From Streptomyces luomodiensis (lineage in GTDB: Bacteria; Actinomycetota; Actinomycetes; Streptomycetales; Streptomycetaceae), in NCBI RefSeq assembly GCF_031679605.1, contig NZ_CP117522.1, forward strand, positions 1,922,001 through 1,986,000: 64,000 nucleotides of DNA. The letters are read 5' to 3'. The notes below the pieces were generated by a model. The model made no database searches. It was not told where the DNA came from and saw nothing but the letters and a program-made list of their open reading frames with translations. Made by a program: the position numbers and the translations under genes. Below, in pieces: positions 35,143-42,680 of this stretch (position 1 is its first letter; every line of letters starts with the position of its first letter).

Positions 35143-35236
35143 TGGGCCCTTCCGCCCGTACGCCGATCATGGTGCCGGGGACGGGCCGCGCTCCCGCCGC
35201 CACCGGCCGATCACTGGAGGTCTTCGCATCGGTAAC

Positions 35237-36514
35237 GTGACAGGGAGGCTCCGCCGGCCGGCGGGAAAGTCCCTCGCTTCTCGCGATGTCGCCCTGCTGT
35301 GGAGTGCGACGGTCTTCGATTCCGGTGCGACCTGGGTCATCCGCATCGTGATCTTCGTACGTATCCTGGAGCAGTACTCGACCTCCACCCTGGCGGTGGT
35401 GGAACTCGTCGGCATCCTGCCGTCGTTGCTGCTCATGCCGCTGGCCGGAAGCCTCGCCGACCGGTACAACGCCCGCAGGCTCTCGCTGCTCTCCATGGCC
35501 ACCCAGATGACGTGCCTGGCGGCCCTGCTCCTGGTGTTCCACCACGGTCCGGCCACTGTCGCGGCCCTCTACGCGCTGCTGACGGTCAGCAACGCGTTAT
35601 GGCAGCCGGCCCGGCAGGTGTGGCTCTACCGGCTGGTGGAGCCCAGCCAGTACACCGCCGTCAACGCGACCATCGGCTCGGTGCAGGGCCTGATGACGGT
35701 CATCGGCGCGGCCGCCGGCGGCGTGCTGACGGCCTGGAACCCGGACCTGACCATCCTGCTGGCCCTCGCCGCCCAGTCCTGTGCCGGCATCGGCACCCTC
35801 ATCGCGCGGTACCCGGCCGCCACCGGCACCGCGCCCGCCGAGCCCGGTGCCCGCTCGCTGCTGCGGGACGCACGGGACGGCGTGCGGCTGGTGAACCGCT
35901 ACCCCCTGGCCCGGTCCATCATCTGGGTCGGCATGGCATGGGGCCTGATCAGCGGCGGGTTCAACGTGCTCATCGCGGGACTGGCCCTCAAGGAACTGCA
36001 CAGCGGAAGCGGCGGGCTCGGGCTCTTCTACGTCGTGGACGGGACCGCGGTGGTGATCGGCAGTTGGTGCACCGCCCGCCTCCGGCGAGCCGGCCATCTG
36101 CCGGGCTACGCCCTGGCGTACGTCGCCCAGGGCGCGTTCTGGGCGCTTACCTTCGCCGCCGGAAACGTCACCCTGGGCCTGCTGCTCTTCGGCGTCATGC
36201 GGCTGGCGAGCGGGGTGATCATCGCGCTGGACACCACCATCCTCCTGGAGACCGTGCCCGATTCCCTCCGCGGACGGGTCACCAGCCTCCACATGACGAC
36301 CTACAACGCGGTGTCCCAGCTCTCCCTCGCGCTGATCAGTGGCCTCCTGGCCGTCGTCGACATCCAGTCGGTGGGCATCGCCACCGGTGTCCTGTCCACG
36401 GCCGTCGGCGCGCTGTGGTGGATCACCACCGCCCGCCGGGCCCATCACACCTACCTGACCGCGGCCCAGGACACCCCACCCCGCCCCGTGGCGACGCCAC
36501 CGCACGCCGAATGA
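35237..36514 (+). CDS. MFS exporter of the candidate RiPP cluster, with a TTA codon
   Basis: A membrane protein of about 425 residues with ten to twelve hydrophobic segments and the MFS loop motif 'GSLADRYNARRLSLL' between helices 2 and 3. It resembles MFS_3-type drug exporters and probably exports the product and confers self-protection. The start is uncertain: GTG 35237 is 16 nt from GGAGG (35216-35220), whereas an in-frame ATC at 35228 has ideal spacing (7 nt). Codon 121 from GTG is TTA (35597-35599), pointing again to bldA. It is the last gene of the cluster, convergent with the Lrp gene. Confidence 0.88.
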   Translation: MTGRLRRPAGKSLASRDVALLWSATVFDSGATWVIRIVIFVRILEQYSTSTLAVVELVGILPSLLLMPLAGSLADRYNARRLSLLSMATQMTCLAALLLVFHHGPATVAALYALLTVSNALWQPARQVWLYRLVEPSQYTAVNATIGSVQGLMTVIGAAAGGVLTAWNPDLTILLALAAQSCAGIGTLIARYPAATGTAPAEPGARSLLRDARDGVRLVNRYPLARSIIWVGMAWGLISGGFNVLIAGLALKELHSGSGGLGLFYVVDGTAVVIGSWCTARLRRAGHLPGYALAYVAQGAFWALTFAAGNVTLGLLLFGVMRLASGVIIALDTTILLETVPDSLRGRVTSLHMTTYNAVSQLSLALISGLLAVVDIQSVGIATGVLSTAVGALWWITTARRAHHTYLTAAQDTPPRPVATPPHAE

Positions 36515-36530
36515 GGCTGAGCCGGCCTCG

Positions 36531-37574
36531 TCATCGGGTGTGGTGATCCGGCGACAGGATGTCGTGGGCCCGGGGGCCGAGTAGGAGGTCGTCGTCGCGG
36601 TCGATCCATTGGCGGCGCAGGACGGACAGGGCGATCAAGGTGTTGAGGCCGTTGAGGCCGGGGAGTGCGCCGAGGTCCTCGGTGACGAACCGGGACAGGT
36701 GGTCCTCGTCGGAGAATACGCCGTGGTGGAGGATCGAGGCCGGTCCGGCGGTCATGACGGTGAACCGCGCGCAGGAGTGCTCACCGAGTGCGGTCAGCAC
36801 GGCGGGGATGTGCCGCGGCTGGACGTCGAGGGTGAACAGCGCGGTGATCGGGAACCCGAGGACGGCCGGTTCGATCTCCACCCGAGGGCGGACGGCGCCT
36901 GATTCCAGCAGCGACTGGATCGTCCGGTAGGCGGTGGACCGGCTGACGTCGAGTTCGCGGGCGACCTGCGCCGCGGAGATCCGGCTGTCCTCGACCAGCA
37001 GCCGGAGCGTCCGGAACTCGATCTCGTTGAGGAGCCCGACGCCGGCGGGGGCCGCACCGGGGAGGACGTCGGCCTGCCGGCGCAGCTCCTCCGTCTGCCG
37101 GGCGGTGAGCCGGTCGAGCCGCCAGGTGAACGCTTCGCGGGCGGAGCGCAGTACCAGGTGCGACTGGATGGACGCGATGCCGGGGATCTCGGGCAGCGTC
37201 CGGGTCAGCAGACGGCGCGGGTCCGTGCCGGGCAGGGGATAGAGCGTGCAGTAGATGTCCGAGTCGCCGGTGGTGGTCATGAGCGACTGGGCCTGCGGCA
37301 CCTGCTGAATGGCGGTCGCGACGTCGACCGTGGCACCCGGCCGGCACTTGATCCACACCACGTAGGGATTGCCGGTGGTGAGGAGCGACCAGTGCACGGT
37401 GCCGATGAAGCGCAGGAGCCGGAGCTGCTGGAGCCGCTGGATGCGCCGCCCCGCCGTGCTGGCCGAGGTGCCCAGGATCTCGGCGACCGTATTCAGCGGC
37501 GCTCGGGGCGCGATCTGCAGCGCGGCCACCAGATCGAGGTCCGCGTCGTCGATCCCGTGCTCCATCTCTCGCAT
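36531..37574 (-). CDS. double-module Lrp/AsnC regulator
   Basis: A 347-residue regulator with two tandem Lrp/AsnC units. The first HTH is near residues 10-50 ('LDLVAALQIAPRAPLNTVAEILG') with a RAM/AsnC domain to about 150; the second HTH is near 185-225 ('FRTLRLLVEDSRISAAQVARELDVSRSTAYR') with a second RAM domain. This duplicated form is common in actinobacteria and usually controls the divergent gene. Here that is the AbgT transporter with its hydrolase, so it probably senses their substrate or an amino acid released from it. Confidence 0.9.
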   Translation of the reverse strand: MREMEHGIDDADLDLVAALQIAPRAPLNTVAEILGTSASTAGRRIQRLQQLRLLRFIGTVHWSLLTTGNPYVVWIKCRPGATVDVATAIQQVPQAQSLMTTTGDSDIYCTLYPLPGTDPRRLLTRTLPEIPGIASIQSHLVLRSAREAFTWRLDRLTARQTEELRRQADVLPGAAPAGVGLLNEIEFRTLRLLVEDSRISAAQVARELDVSRSTAYRTIQSLLESGAVRPRVEIEPAVLGFPITALFTLDVQPRHIPAVLTALGEHSCARFTVMTAGPASILHHGVFSDEDHLSRFVTEDLGALPGLNGLNTLIALSVLRRQWIDRDDDLLLGPRAHDILSPDHHTR

Positions 37575-37587
37575 GCGGACAGCCTAC

Positions 37588-37637
37588 ACAGAGCGATTCT
37601 GTCGTCATACATCTGATGCTTGACACAAAGAAGCATC
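37588..37637. promoter_or_regulatory. inverted repeats in the Lrp/AbgT divergent promoter
   Basis: Two inverted repeats fill the gap: ACAGA-GCGAT-TCTGT (37588-37602) and GATGCTT-9 bp-AAGCATC (37615-37637). The second overlaps a TTGACA -35-like hexamer (37620-37625) reading towards the transporter gene. They are the likely binding sites of the divergent Lrp-type regulator. Confidence 0.65.
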
Positions 37638-37691
37638 GCACTGTCTGATGACGATCCATATCGCCACCGATCAGCAGCGGGAGGGCCTCTC

Positions 37692-39242
37692 ATGACCGAG
37701 GTGACGACGAAACGACGGCGTTCGCCGACGACGGTGATCCTGCGCGTGCTGGACTTCGTGGACCGGGCGGGGAACAAACTGCCGCACCCGTTCTGGCTGT
37801 TCGTGATCCTGAGCGGGCTGATCGTGGCGGTGAGCTGGCTGCTGGCCACGCTCGATGTCTCGGTGGTCTCACCTGCCGACGGCAAGGTCATCGAGGTCAA
37901 GAGCATCGTGTCCGACGCCGGTGTGCAGATGGTCCTCGGCGACCTGATCACGAACTTCGTGAACTTCCCGCCACTGGGGCTGATCGTCGTGGTCATGCTC
38001 GGCGTCGCGATCGCGGACGGCACGGGTCTGCTCCCCGCGCTGATGCGCGCCGCGCTCACCCGGGTCCCGGCCAAGATGGTGACCTTCGCCGTGGCGCTGA
38101 CCAGCATGTTCTCCCATGTGGCCGGAGACGCCGCGTTCGTGGTGATGATCCCGCTCGGCATGATCGCGTTCCGTGCGGTGGGCCGCAGCCCGATCATCGG
38201 TGCGGTCGTGTCGTACGTGGCCGTGGGCGGCGCGAGCAGCGTCAGCCCGGTGATCGAAGGATCCGACGCGATCTTCGCCGGCCTGACCACCTCGGCGGCG
38301 CACACCATCGACCCGTCCTACTCGGTCACCCCGGTGTCCAACTGGTACTTCTCCGCGGCGTCCTGCCTGTTGCTGGCGGTCGTGATCACGCTCGTCACCG
38401 AAGCCGTCGTCGCGCGCCGGGTCGCCGCGATGAACGCCGTCGAGCCGGAGCTGACCGACGTCGACGAGCTGCCCGACATGTCCCTGTCCGCCGACGAGCG
38501 CACGGGGGTACGCCGGGCGATCGCCGCCGGGGCGCTCTACCTGGCCGCGGTCGTCCTCGCGATGCTGCCCGCCGGCTCGCCCCTGCGCGGCGACGGCGGT
38601 TCCATCGTGGCATCGCCGCTGCTCGACAATGTCGCCGTGGTGCTGATGGTGTTCTTCATGGTCATCGGCATCGTGTACGGACTGACCGTGCGCACCATCA
38701 CCGCCGCGCAGGACATCCCGGACCTGATGGCACGGGGGCTGCGCGAACTGGTCCCGGTCCTGGTGCTGTTCTTCGCGGTCTCGCAGTTCCTCGGCTACTT
38801 CAAGTGGACCAACCTCGGACAGGTCATCGCGATCAGCGGCGCCCGGGTGCTCGATTCGCTCGGCGCGCAACCCGTGGTGATCTTCGTCGGCGCGGTGCTG
38901 CTGGTCAGTCTGCTCAACCTGTTCCTCACCAGCGGTTCGGCGATGTGGTCCCTGGTCGCACCGGTCCTGGTGCCGATGCTGATGCTGCTGAGCATCCGGC
39001 CGGAGACCACCCAGGCGCTGTTCCGCATCGCCGACGCGCCCACCAACAGTCTCAGCCCGATGAGCCCGTACTTCGTCATCGCGCTGGGGTTCATCCGCCG
39101 CTACCGGCCGTCCGCGGGGATCGGCACGTTGATGTCCCTGGTCCTGCCGCTGGCCGTGGTCAACCTCGTCGTATGGCTGGCGATGTTCCTCGCCTGGTAC
39201 GCGCTGGGCATACCGCTCGGCCCCGGCGTCCCCGTCCGGTAA
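37692..39242 (+). CDS. AbgT-family transporter
   Basis: A 516-residue membrane protein of the AbgT (p-aminobenzoyl-glutamate transporter) family, with about 12 hydrophobic segments. It shows 'FVDRAGNKLPHPFWLFVILSGLIV' at the N-terminus and 'SPMSPYFVIALGFIRRY' near the C-terminus, both conserved in the family. GGGAGG precedes ATG 37692. The adjacent carboxypeptidase G2-like gene suggests uptake of a folate breakdown product or another N-acylated amino acid that is then hydrolysed. Some AbgT members export sulfonamides, so direction is not certain. Confidence 0.9.
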   Translation: MTEVTTKRRRSPTTVILRVLDFVDRAGNKLPHPFWLFVILSGLIVAVSWLLATLDVSVVSPADGKVIEVKSIVSDAGVQMVLGDLITNFVNFPPLGLIVVVMLGVAIADGTGLLPALMRAALTRVPAKMVTFAVALTSMFSHVAGDAAFVVMIPLGMIAFRAVGRSPIIGAVVSYVAVGGASSVSPVIEGSDAIFAGLTTSAAHTIDPSYSVTPVSNWYFSAASCLLLAVVITLVTEAVVARRVAAMNAVEPELTDVDELPDMSLSADERTGVRRAIAAGALYLAAVVLAMLPAGSPLRGDGGSIVASPLLDNVAVVLMVFFMVIGIVYGLTVRTITAAQDIPDLMARGLRELVPVLVLFFAVSQFLGYFKWTNLGQVIAISGARVLDSLGAQPVVIFVGAVLLVSLLNLFLTSGSAMWSLVAPVLVPMLMLLSIRPETTQALFRIADAPTNSLSPMSPYFVIALGFIRRYRPSAGIGTLMSLVLPLAVVNLVVWLAMFLAWYALGIPLGPGVPVR

Positions 39243-39276
39243 ACCCCTCACCCCACCCACAGATTGGTACACCCCC

Positions 39277-40422
39277 TTGTCTGCGAAGCCGTTGTCCGCC
39301 TGGACCCGGACCCACCTCGACGACCTGCTCGCCGATCTGTCGTTGCTCGTCGGCCTCGAGTCGCCCAGCACCGACAAGGCGTTGCTGGACACCACCGCCG
39401 CCTCGATCAGGGCCTGGGTGGAGGACCGGCTCGGCCCGCCGGCCGAATGGATCCGCCACGAGCAGGTGGAGCACGGTGATGTGCTGACCGCGACCTATCC
39501 CGGCACCCCGGGCAAGCCGGTGCTGCTGCTCTGCCATTACGACACGGTGTGGCCGGCGGGCACGCTGGCCGGGTGGCCCTTCACCGTGGACGACGGGACG
39601 GCCAGGGGGCCGGGTGTCTACGACATGAAGGCCGGGCTCGTCACGGGCGTCTGGGCGCTGCGGGCCCTGCGCGCCCTGGGGCTGCCCCATCCGACGGTGA
39701 CGTTCGTGTTCACCGGGGACGAGGAGCTCGGCAGCCCGATGTCACGGCCCCTCATCGAAGACGCGGCACGCGACTGCGCGGCGGCGCTGGTACTCGAACC
39801 CGGAGTCGGCTGGGACGTCAAGACCGAACGCAAGGGCGTCGGCACCTTCACCATCACCACGACCGGCATCGAGTCCCACGCCGGCAACGACCCCGCGGCC
39901 GGCGCCAGCGCCGTCCACGCGCTCGCCGAGCTGGTCACCCGGCTCGCCGCGGCGGCGGACCCCGACGCCGGGACCACGATCAACATCGGCACCTTCGACG
40001 GCGGCACCGCCCGTAACGTCGTCGCGGGCCGCGCGCACTGCCTCGTCGACGTCCGCATCAGCCGGCAGGACGAAGCCGACCGCGTCGACGAGGTCCTGGC
40101 CGCGCTCCGGCCCAGCGATCCGCGTGTCGATGTGCACATCGGCGGGGAGTGGAACCGCCCGGCGATGCGCCTGACCCCGGCGAGCGAGGCCCTGTTCGGC
40201 CTGGCCGACGAGGTCGCCACCGAGCTGCGCGGCCCCCTCGAGCCGATCAGCGTCGGCGGCGGCAGCGACGCGAACTTCCTCGCCGCGCTCGGCGTGCCGG
40301 TCCTCGACGGGCTCGGCTGCAGCGGCGCGGGCCCCCACGCCCGCCACGAGCACGTGATCGTCGACGACATCCCCGACCGGGTCGCGCTCGTGGCGGGACT
40401 CCTGCACCGGATGACCTCCTGA
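39277..40422 (+). CDS. M20-family hydrolase, carboxypeptidase G2-like
   Basis: A 381-residue zinc peptidase starting with TTG. Metal and catalytic residues are visible: His and Asp in 'LLLCHYDTVWPAGTL' (about 87-101), Asp in 'GVYDMKAGL' (about 112-120), the Glu pair in 'FTGDEELGSPMSR' (about 146-158), and His in 'GPHARHEHV' near the end. The layout matches glutamate carboxypeptidase (CPG2), which cuts glutamate from folates and from p-aminobenzoyl-glutamate, which fits the AbgT neighbour 34 bp upstream. The ribosome-binding site is weak, so TTG 39291 is another possible start. Confidence 0.88.
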   Translation: MSAKPLSAWTRTHLDDLLADLSLLVGLESPSTDKALLDTTAASIRAWVEDRLGPPAEWIRHEQVEHGDVLTATYPGTPGKPVLLLCHYDTVWPAGTLAGWPFTVDDGTARGPGVYDMKAGLVTGVWALRALRALGLPHPTVTFVFTGDEELGSPMSRPLIEDAARDCAAALVLEPGVGWDVKTERKGVGTFTITTTGIESHAGNDPAAGASAVHALAELVTRLAAAADPDAGTTINIGTFDGGTARNVVAGRAHCLVDVRISRQDEADRVDEVLAALRPSDPRVDVHIGGEWNRPAMRLTPASEALFGLADEVATELRGPLEPISVGGGSDANFLAALGVPVLDGLGCSGAGPHARHEHVIVDDIPDRVALVAGLLHRMTS

Positions 40423-40483
40423 CCGCCGGGCCGCTGCCACAGGGGGCGTCGAGTTTCCCGGTGCCCCCGGAAGCGCGGCCGCC

Positions 40484-41419
40484 TTACGGCGTGTAGACGG
40501 CGTCACTCCCGTACAGTTCCCTGGTGAACGCGGAGACATCGGCGCTGCGATCGGCGCCGTCGAGGTTGTACGTCAGATAGACGCCGTATCCCTCGCTGAC
40601 GGTGCGGCGGGCGAGGCCGGCGGCCGTGCTCTGCGCGGTCCGGCCGATCTCGACAGCCGCCGGCGACAGCTTCGACTTGGGCAGTGCCACGCGGGGAACC
40701 TGCCAGGTGCCGTAGTACGGGTTCCAGGCGTAGTCGAACGCGGACGAGACGTCGACGCCGCCGTAGGAGAGGCGCGAGGCGGCCGGGCCGATGTTGTAGA
40801 GGCTGATGATCTTGTCCGGCATGTTCGCGCGCAGCACCGTCACCAGGTGCACGAACGAGCTGTCGTTGGGCTGGCCCGTGCCGTTGTTGCCGTACTCCGC
40901 GTACTCGTCGTCGAAGTCGATACCGTCGAGACCGTACTCGGCCACGGTGTCCGACAGTTCCTTCGCGAACGCCGAAGCTGCCTGCTGGGAGGGGAAGTTG
41001 GCGAAGCCCGCGCCCTGATGGTTGCCGAGCACCGAGAGGACGACCTTGATGCCCTTCTGCTGCAACGGCCGTATCTCCGTGGCGGCGTTGTCGAGGACGC
41101 GCCGCACGTTCTCGTTGAAGTGCAGATACGCCGCCTTCGTCCCCGTGTCGTAGTTGATGTTCGCCGCGAAGATCACGGCGACGTCGAAGACGTTGCCGCC
41201 GTCGTTGGCGAGGGTGTACTTGCCGACGTTCAGCATGCTGTTGTTGTTCACCTCGACGTACGCCACCGAGGTCGGCCCCTGTTTCGCGGGAGCGGGGGCC
41301 GCTGCCGCGCCGGTCGCGGCGGTCGCGGCGGTCCCGGCCGTCCCGGCGAAAGCGAGGGCCGCGACCGCCGAGAGCGCGAACGCGGCCCTCCGTACTCTGC
41401 TCCGTACCAGACTGAACAT
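40484..41419 (-). CDS. secreted endo-beta-N-acetylglucosaminidase H (GH18)
   Basis: A 311-residue secreted glycosidase. Residues 1-40 are an Ala-rich signal/pro region; the mature part starts APAPAKQGPTSVAYVEVNNN, almost as in Streptomyces plicatus Endo H. The active site 'DGIDFDDEY' has Asp170 and Glu172, which correspond to Asp130 and Glu132 of mature Endo H. The enzyme cuts the chitobiose core of high-mannose N-glycans. The gene is monocistronic and is followed by a gene-remnant region upstream. Confidence 0.97.
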   Translation of the reverse strand: MFSLVRSRVRRAAFALSAVAALAFAGTAGTAATAATGAAAAPAPAKQGPTSVAYVEVNNNSMLNVGKYTLANDGGNVFDVAVIFAANINYDTGTKAAYLHFNENVRRVLDNAATEIRPLQQKGIKVVLSVLGNHQGAGFANFPSQQAASAFAKELSDTVAEYGLDGIDFDDEYAEYGNNGTGQPNDSSFVHLVTVLRANMPDKIISLYNIGPAASRLSYGGVDVSSAFDYAWNPYYGTWQVPRVALPKSKLSPAAVEIGRTAQSTAAGLARRTVSEGYGVYLTYNLDGADRSADVSAFTRELYGSDAVYTP

Positions 41420-41761
41420 CGTTGACCGGTCTCCCCTCGCGTGGGTCGGCGCCCGACCTGTTCGAAAGCACCGAGTGAGCCCTCCAAGTGTTCCGCTCCC
41501 CCCACCGCATCCCGGGAATCGCGCGCGAACTCTTCACGACTCCCACGCACGTCACGCCGCACGCCGCAGCCATGTCAGGTAGCCGCGCCGGCGCCGGGCG
41601 CGGACGAGCCGTTCCAGGAGGAGGGCGACGGCCGGGGAGTAGGGCGCCTTCGACGGCTTGCCCTTACCGAGGCGGGTGAGTCGGCGCGACGTGCCGGCCT
41701 GGAGGGCCGCGGCTGCCAGCATCTTGTTCCGGAGCCGGGTGCGGGGCGGGCCGGCCTGCGC

Positions 41762-41896
41762 ATCGATACCGGCTTCCAGCTCACCGATGAGGAGATGGCG
41801 CACATCGGCAGCCTGGACACAGGCCGCAGCCACATCTTCGACCATCACGATCCCGAAGGAGTCACGTGGCTCGGCGGAGTGCGGTTCGACACCTGA
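41762..41896 (+). pseudogene. C-terminal fragment of an aldo/keto reductase
   Basis: The frame reads 'DTGFQLTDEEMAHIGSLDTG' then 'RSHIFDHHDPEGVTWLGGVRFDT' and stops. This is the end of a 2,5-diketogluconate reductase-type aldo/keto reductase; about 230 residues including the active site are missing. Upstream bases in the same frame do not continue the homology. It is the first of several broken genes in this region. Confidence 0.75.
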
Positions 41897-41963
41897 TCCC
41901 GCGCCGCGCCAGGCCGTCCCGGCCGGTGAGGGCGCCTGCAACCACGGGACCGCCTGGCCAACA

Positions 41964-42159
41964 ATGCAAGTCTTTTGCATAGAACTGACTCATTTTTGCG
42001 TCCCGCCCAAACGGGAGCCCATGAACAAGAAGCTGGCCGGTCGCGCGCATGGCCGACGCGGCGGCGGAGGCGCTGGCGCAGCAGATACAGGGTCAGCAAC
42101 CCAGCTTGTAAGAGTCTTGCGAGGTGTCATTGACTTCTTACATGACTGACTTCTACGTT
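41964..42159 (+). promoter_or_regulatory. LacI-type operator and promoter left from a sugar-transport operon
   Basis: ATGCAA-GTCTT-TTGCAT (41964-41980) is a perfect palindrome of the kind bound by LacI-family regulators ahead of Streptomyces sugar ABC operons. Further on, GTAAGA (42108-42113) and TCTTAC (42136-42141) form a second inverted repeat, overlapping TTGACT (42130-42135), an 18-bp spacer and TACGTT (42154-42159), a plausible promoter. A 20-codon frame at 42049-42111 may be a LacI C-terminus, but this is weak. Confidence 0.5.
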
Positions 42160-42231
42160 CTGCGTGTCCGCTTGGGGCTGTGAGCGACGGGGTTTACAGG
42201 CGCGGATGCATCGCAGGAAGGCTGATGTGTC

Positions 42232-42309
42232 ATGGCCGGAATCCAGAGCCGTCGTCGGTTCACAGCCACGGGCGTGGCCTGCGCCCTCACCGGGGAGCTG
42301 ACCGTATGA
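42232..42309 (+). pseudogene. 25-codon remnant, perhaps the start of a sugar-binding lipoprotein
   Basis: The frame MAGIQSRRRFTATGVACALT ends after 25 codons. Arg-rich start, hydrophobic stretch and a Cys are like the signal sequence of an ABC solute-binding lipoprotein. It follows the promoter-like elements and precedes a transporter permease remnant, so the middle of a sugar-uptake operon seems to have been deleted. Identification is tentative. Confidence 0.4.
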
Positions 42310-42562
42310 GGCCCCGGCGGGCGTCGCGGCGGCGGCCCGCGCGCGGGGCATCGAGGTGGTCGCGGTCTGCGGCCGTCTGGCCCTCGCCCCGGCGGCCCTG
42401 GGCAGCGCGGGCATCCGCCGCGCCTACGCCCTCACCGACCTGGAACCGGACCCGTCCCGCCGCATCGCCGAGGCGGGCACCTCCATCCCCCTGCTGGTGA
42501 TCTTCCTGATCTTCCAGCGGCACATCATCGCCGGTCTGGCGGCGGGCAGCCTCAAGGGCTGA
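42308..42562 (+). pseudogene. fusion of a glycerate kinase fragment and an ABC sugar-permease C-terminus
   Basis: One open frame joins two unrelated gene ends. 'VAAAARARGIEVVAVCGRLA' to 'RIAEAGT' is the C-terminal part of a glycerate kinase. From there 'SIPLLVIFLIFQRHIIAGLA' and 'AGSLKG' is the conserved end of a carbohydrate ABC transporter permease (MalG/CUT1 type). Neither half can be functional alone. The junction is near 42480. Confidence 0.75.
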
Positions 42563-42680
42563 CGCCGACACAGTCCCGCTCGCACCGGCTTCACGCCCCC
42601 ACGGGCCTGAGCACCTCCCGGCCGCGCACACGCCCCACGACGCCGGCCGGGCGATCCCCCCACCGAGTGAAAGGCACAGC

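Noticed and set aside
42356..42562. The 68-codon frame as a small gene
   Set aside because: It is plainly a join of a glycerate kinase piece and a permease end, with no ribosome-binding site.
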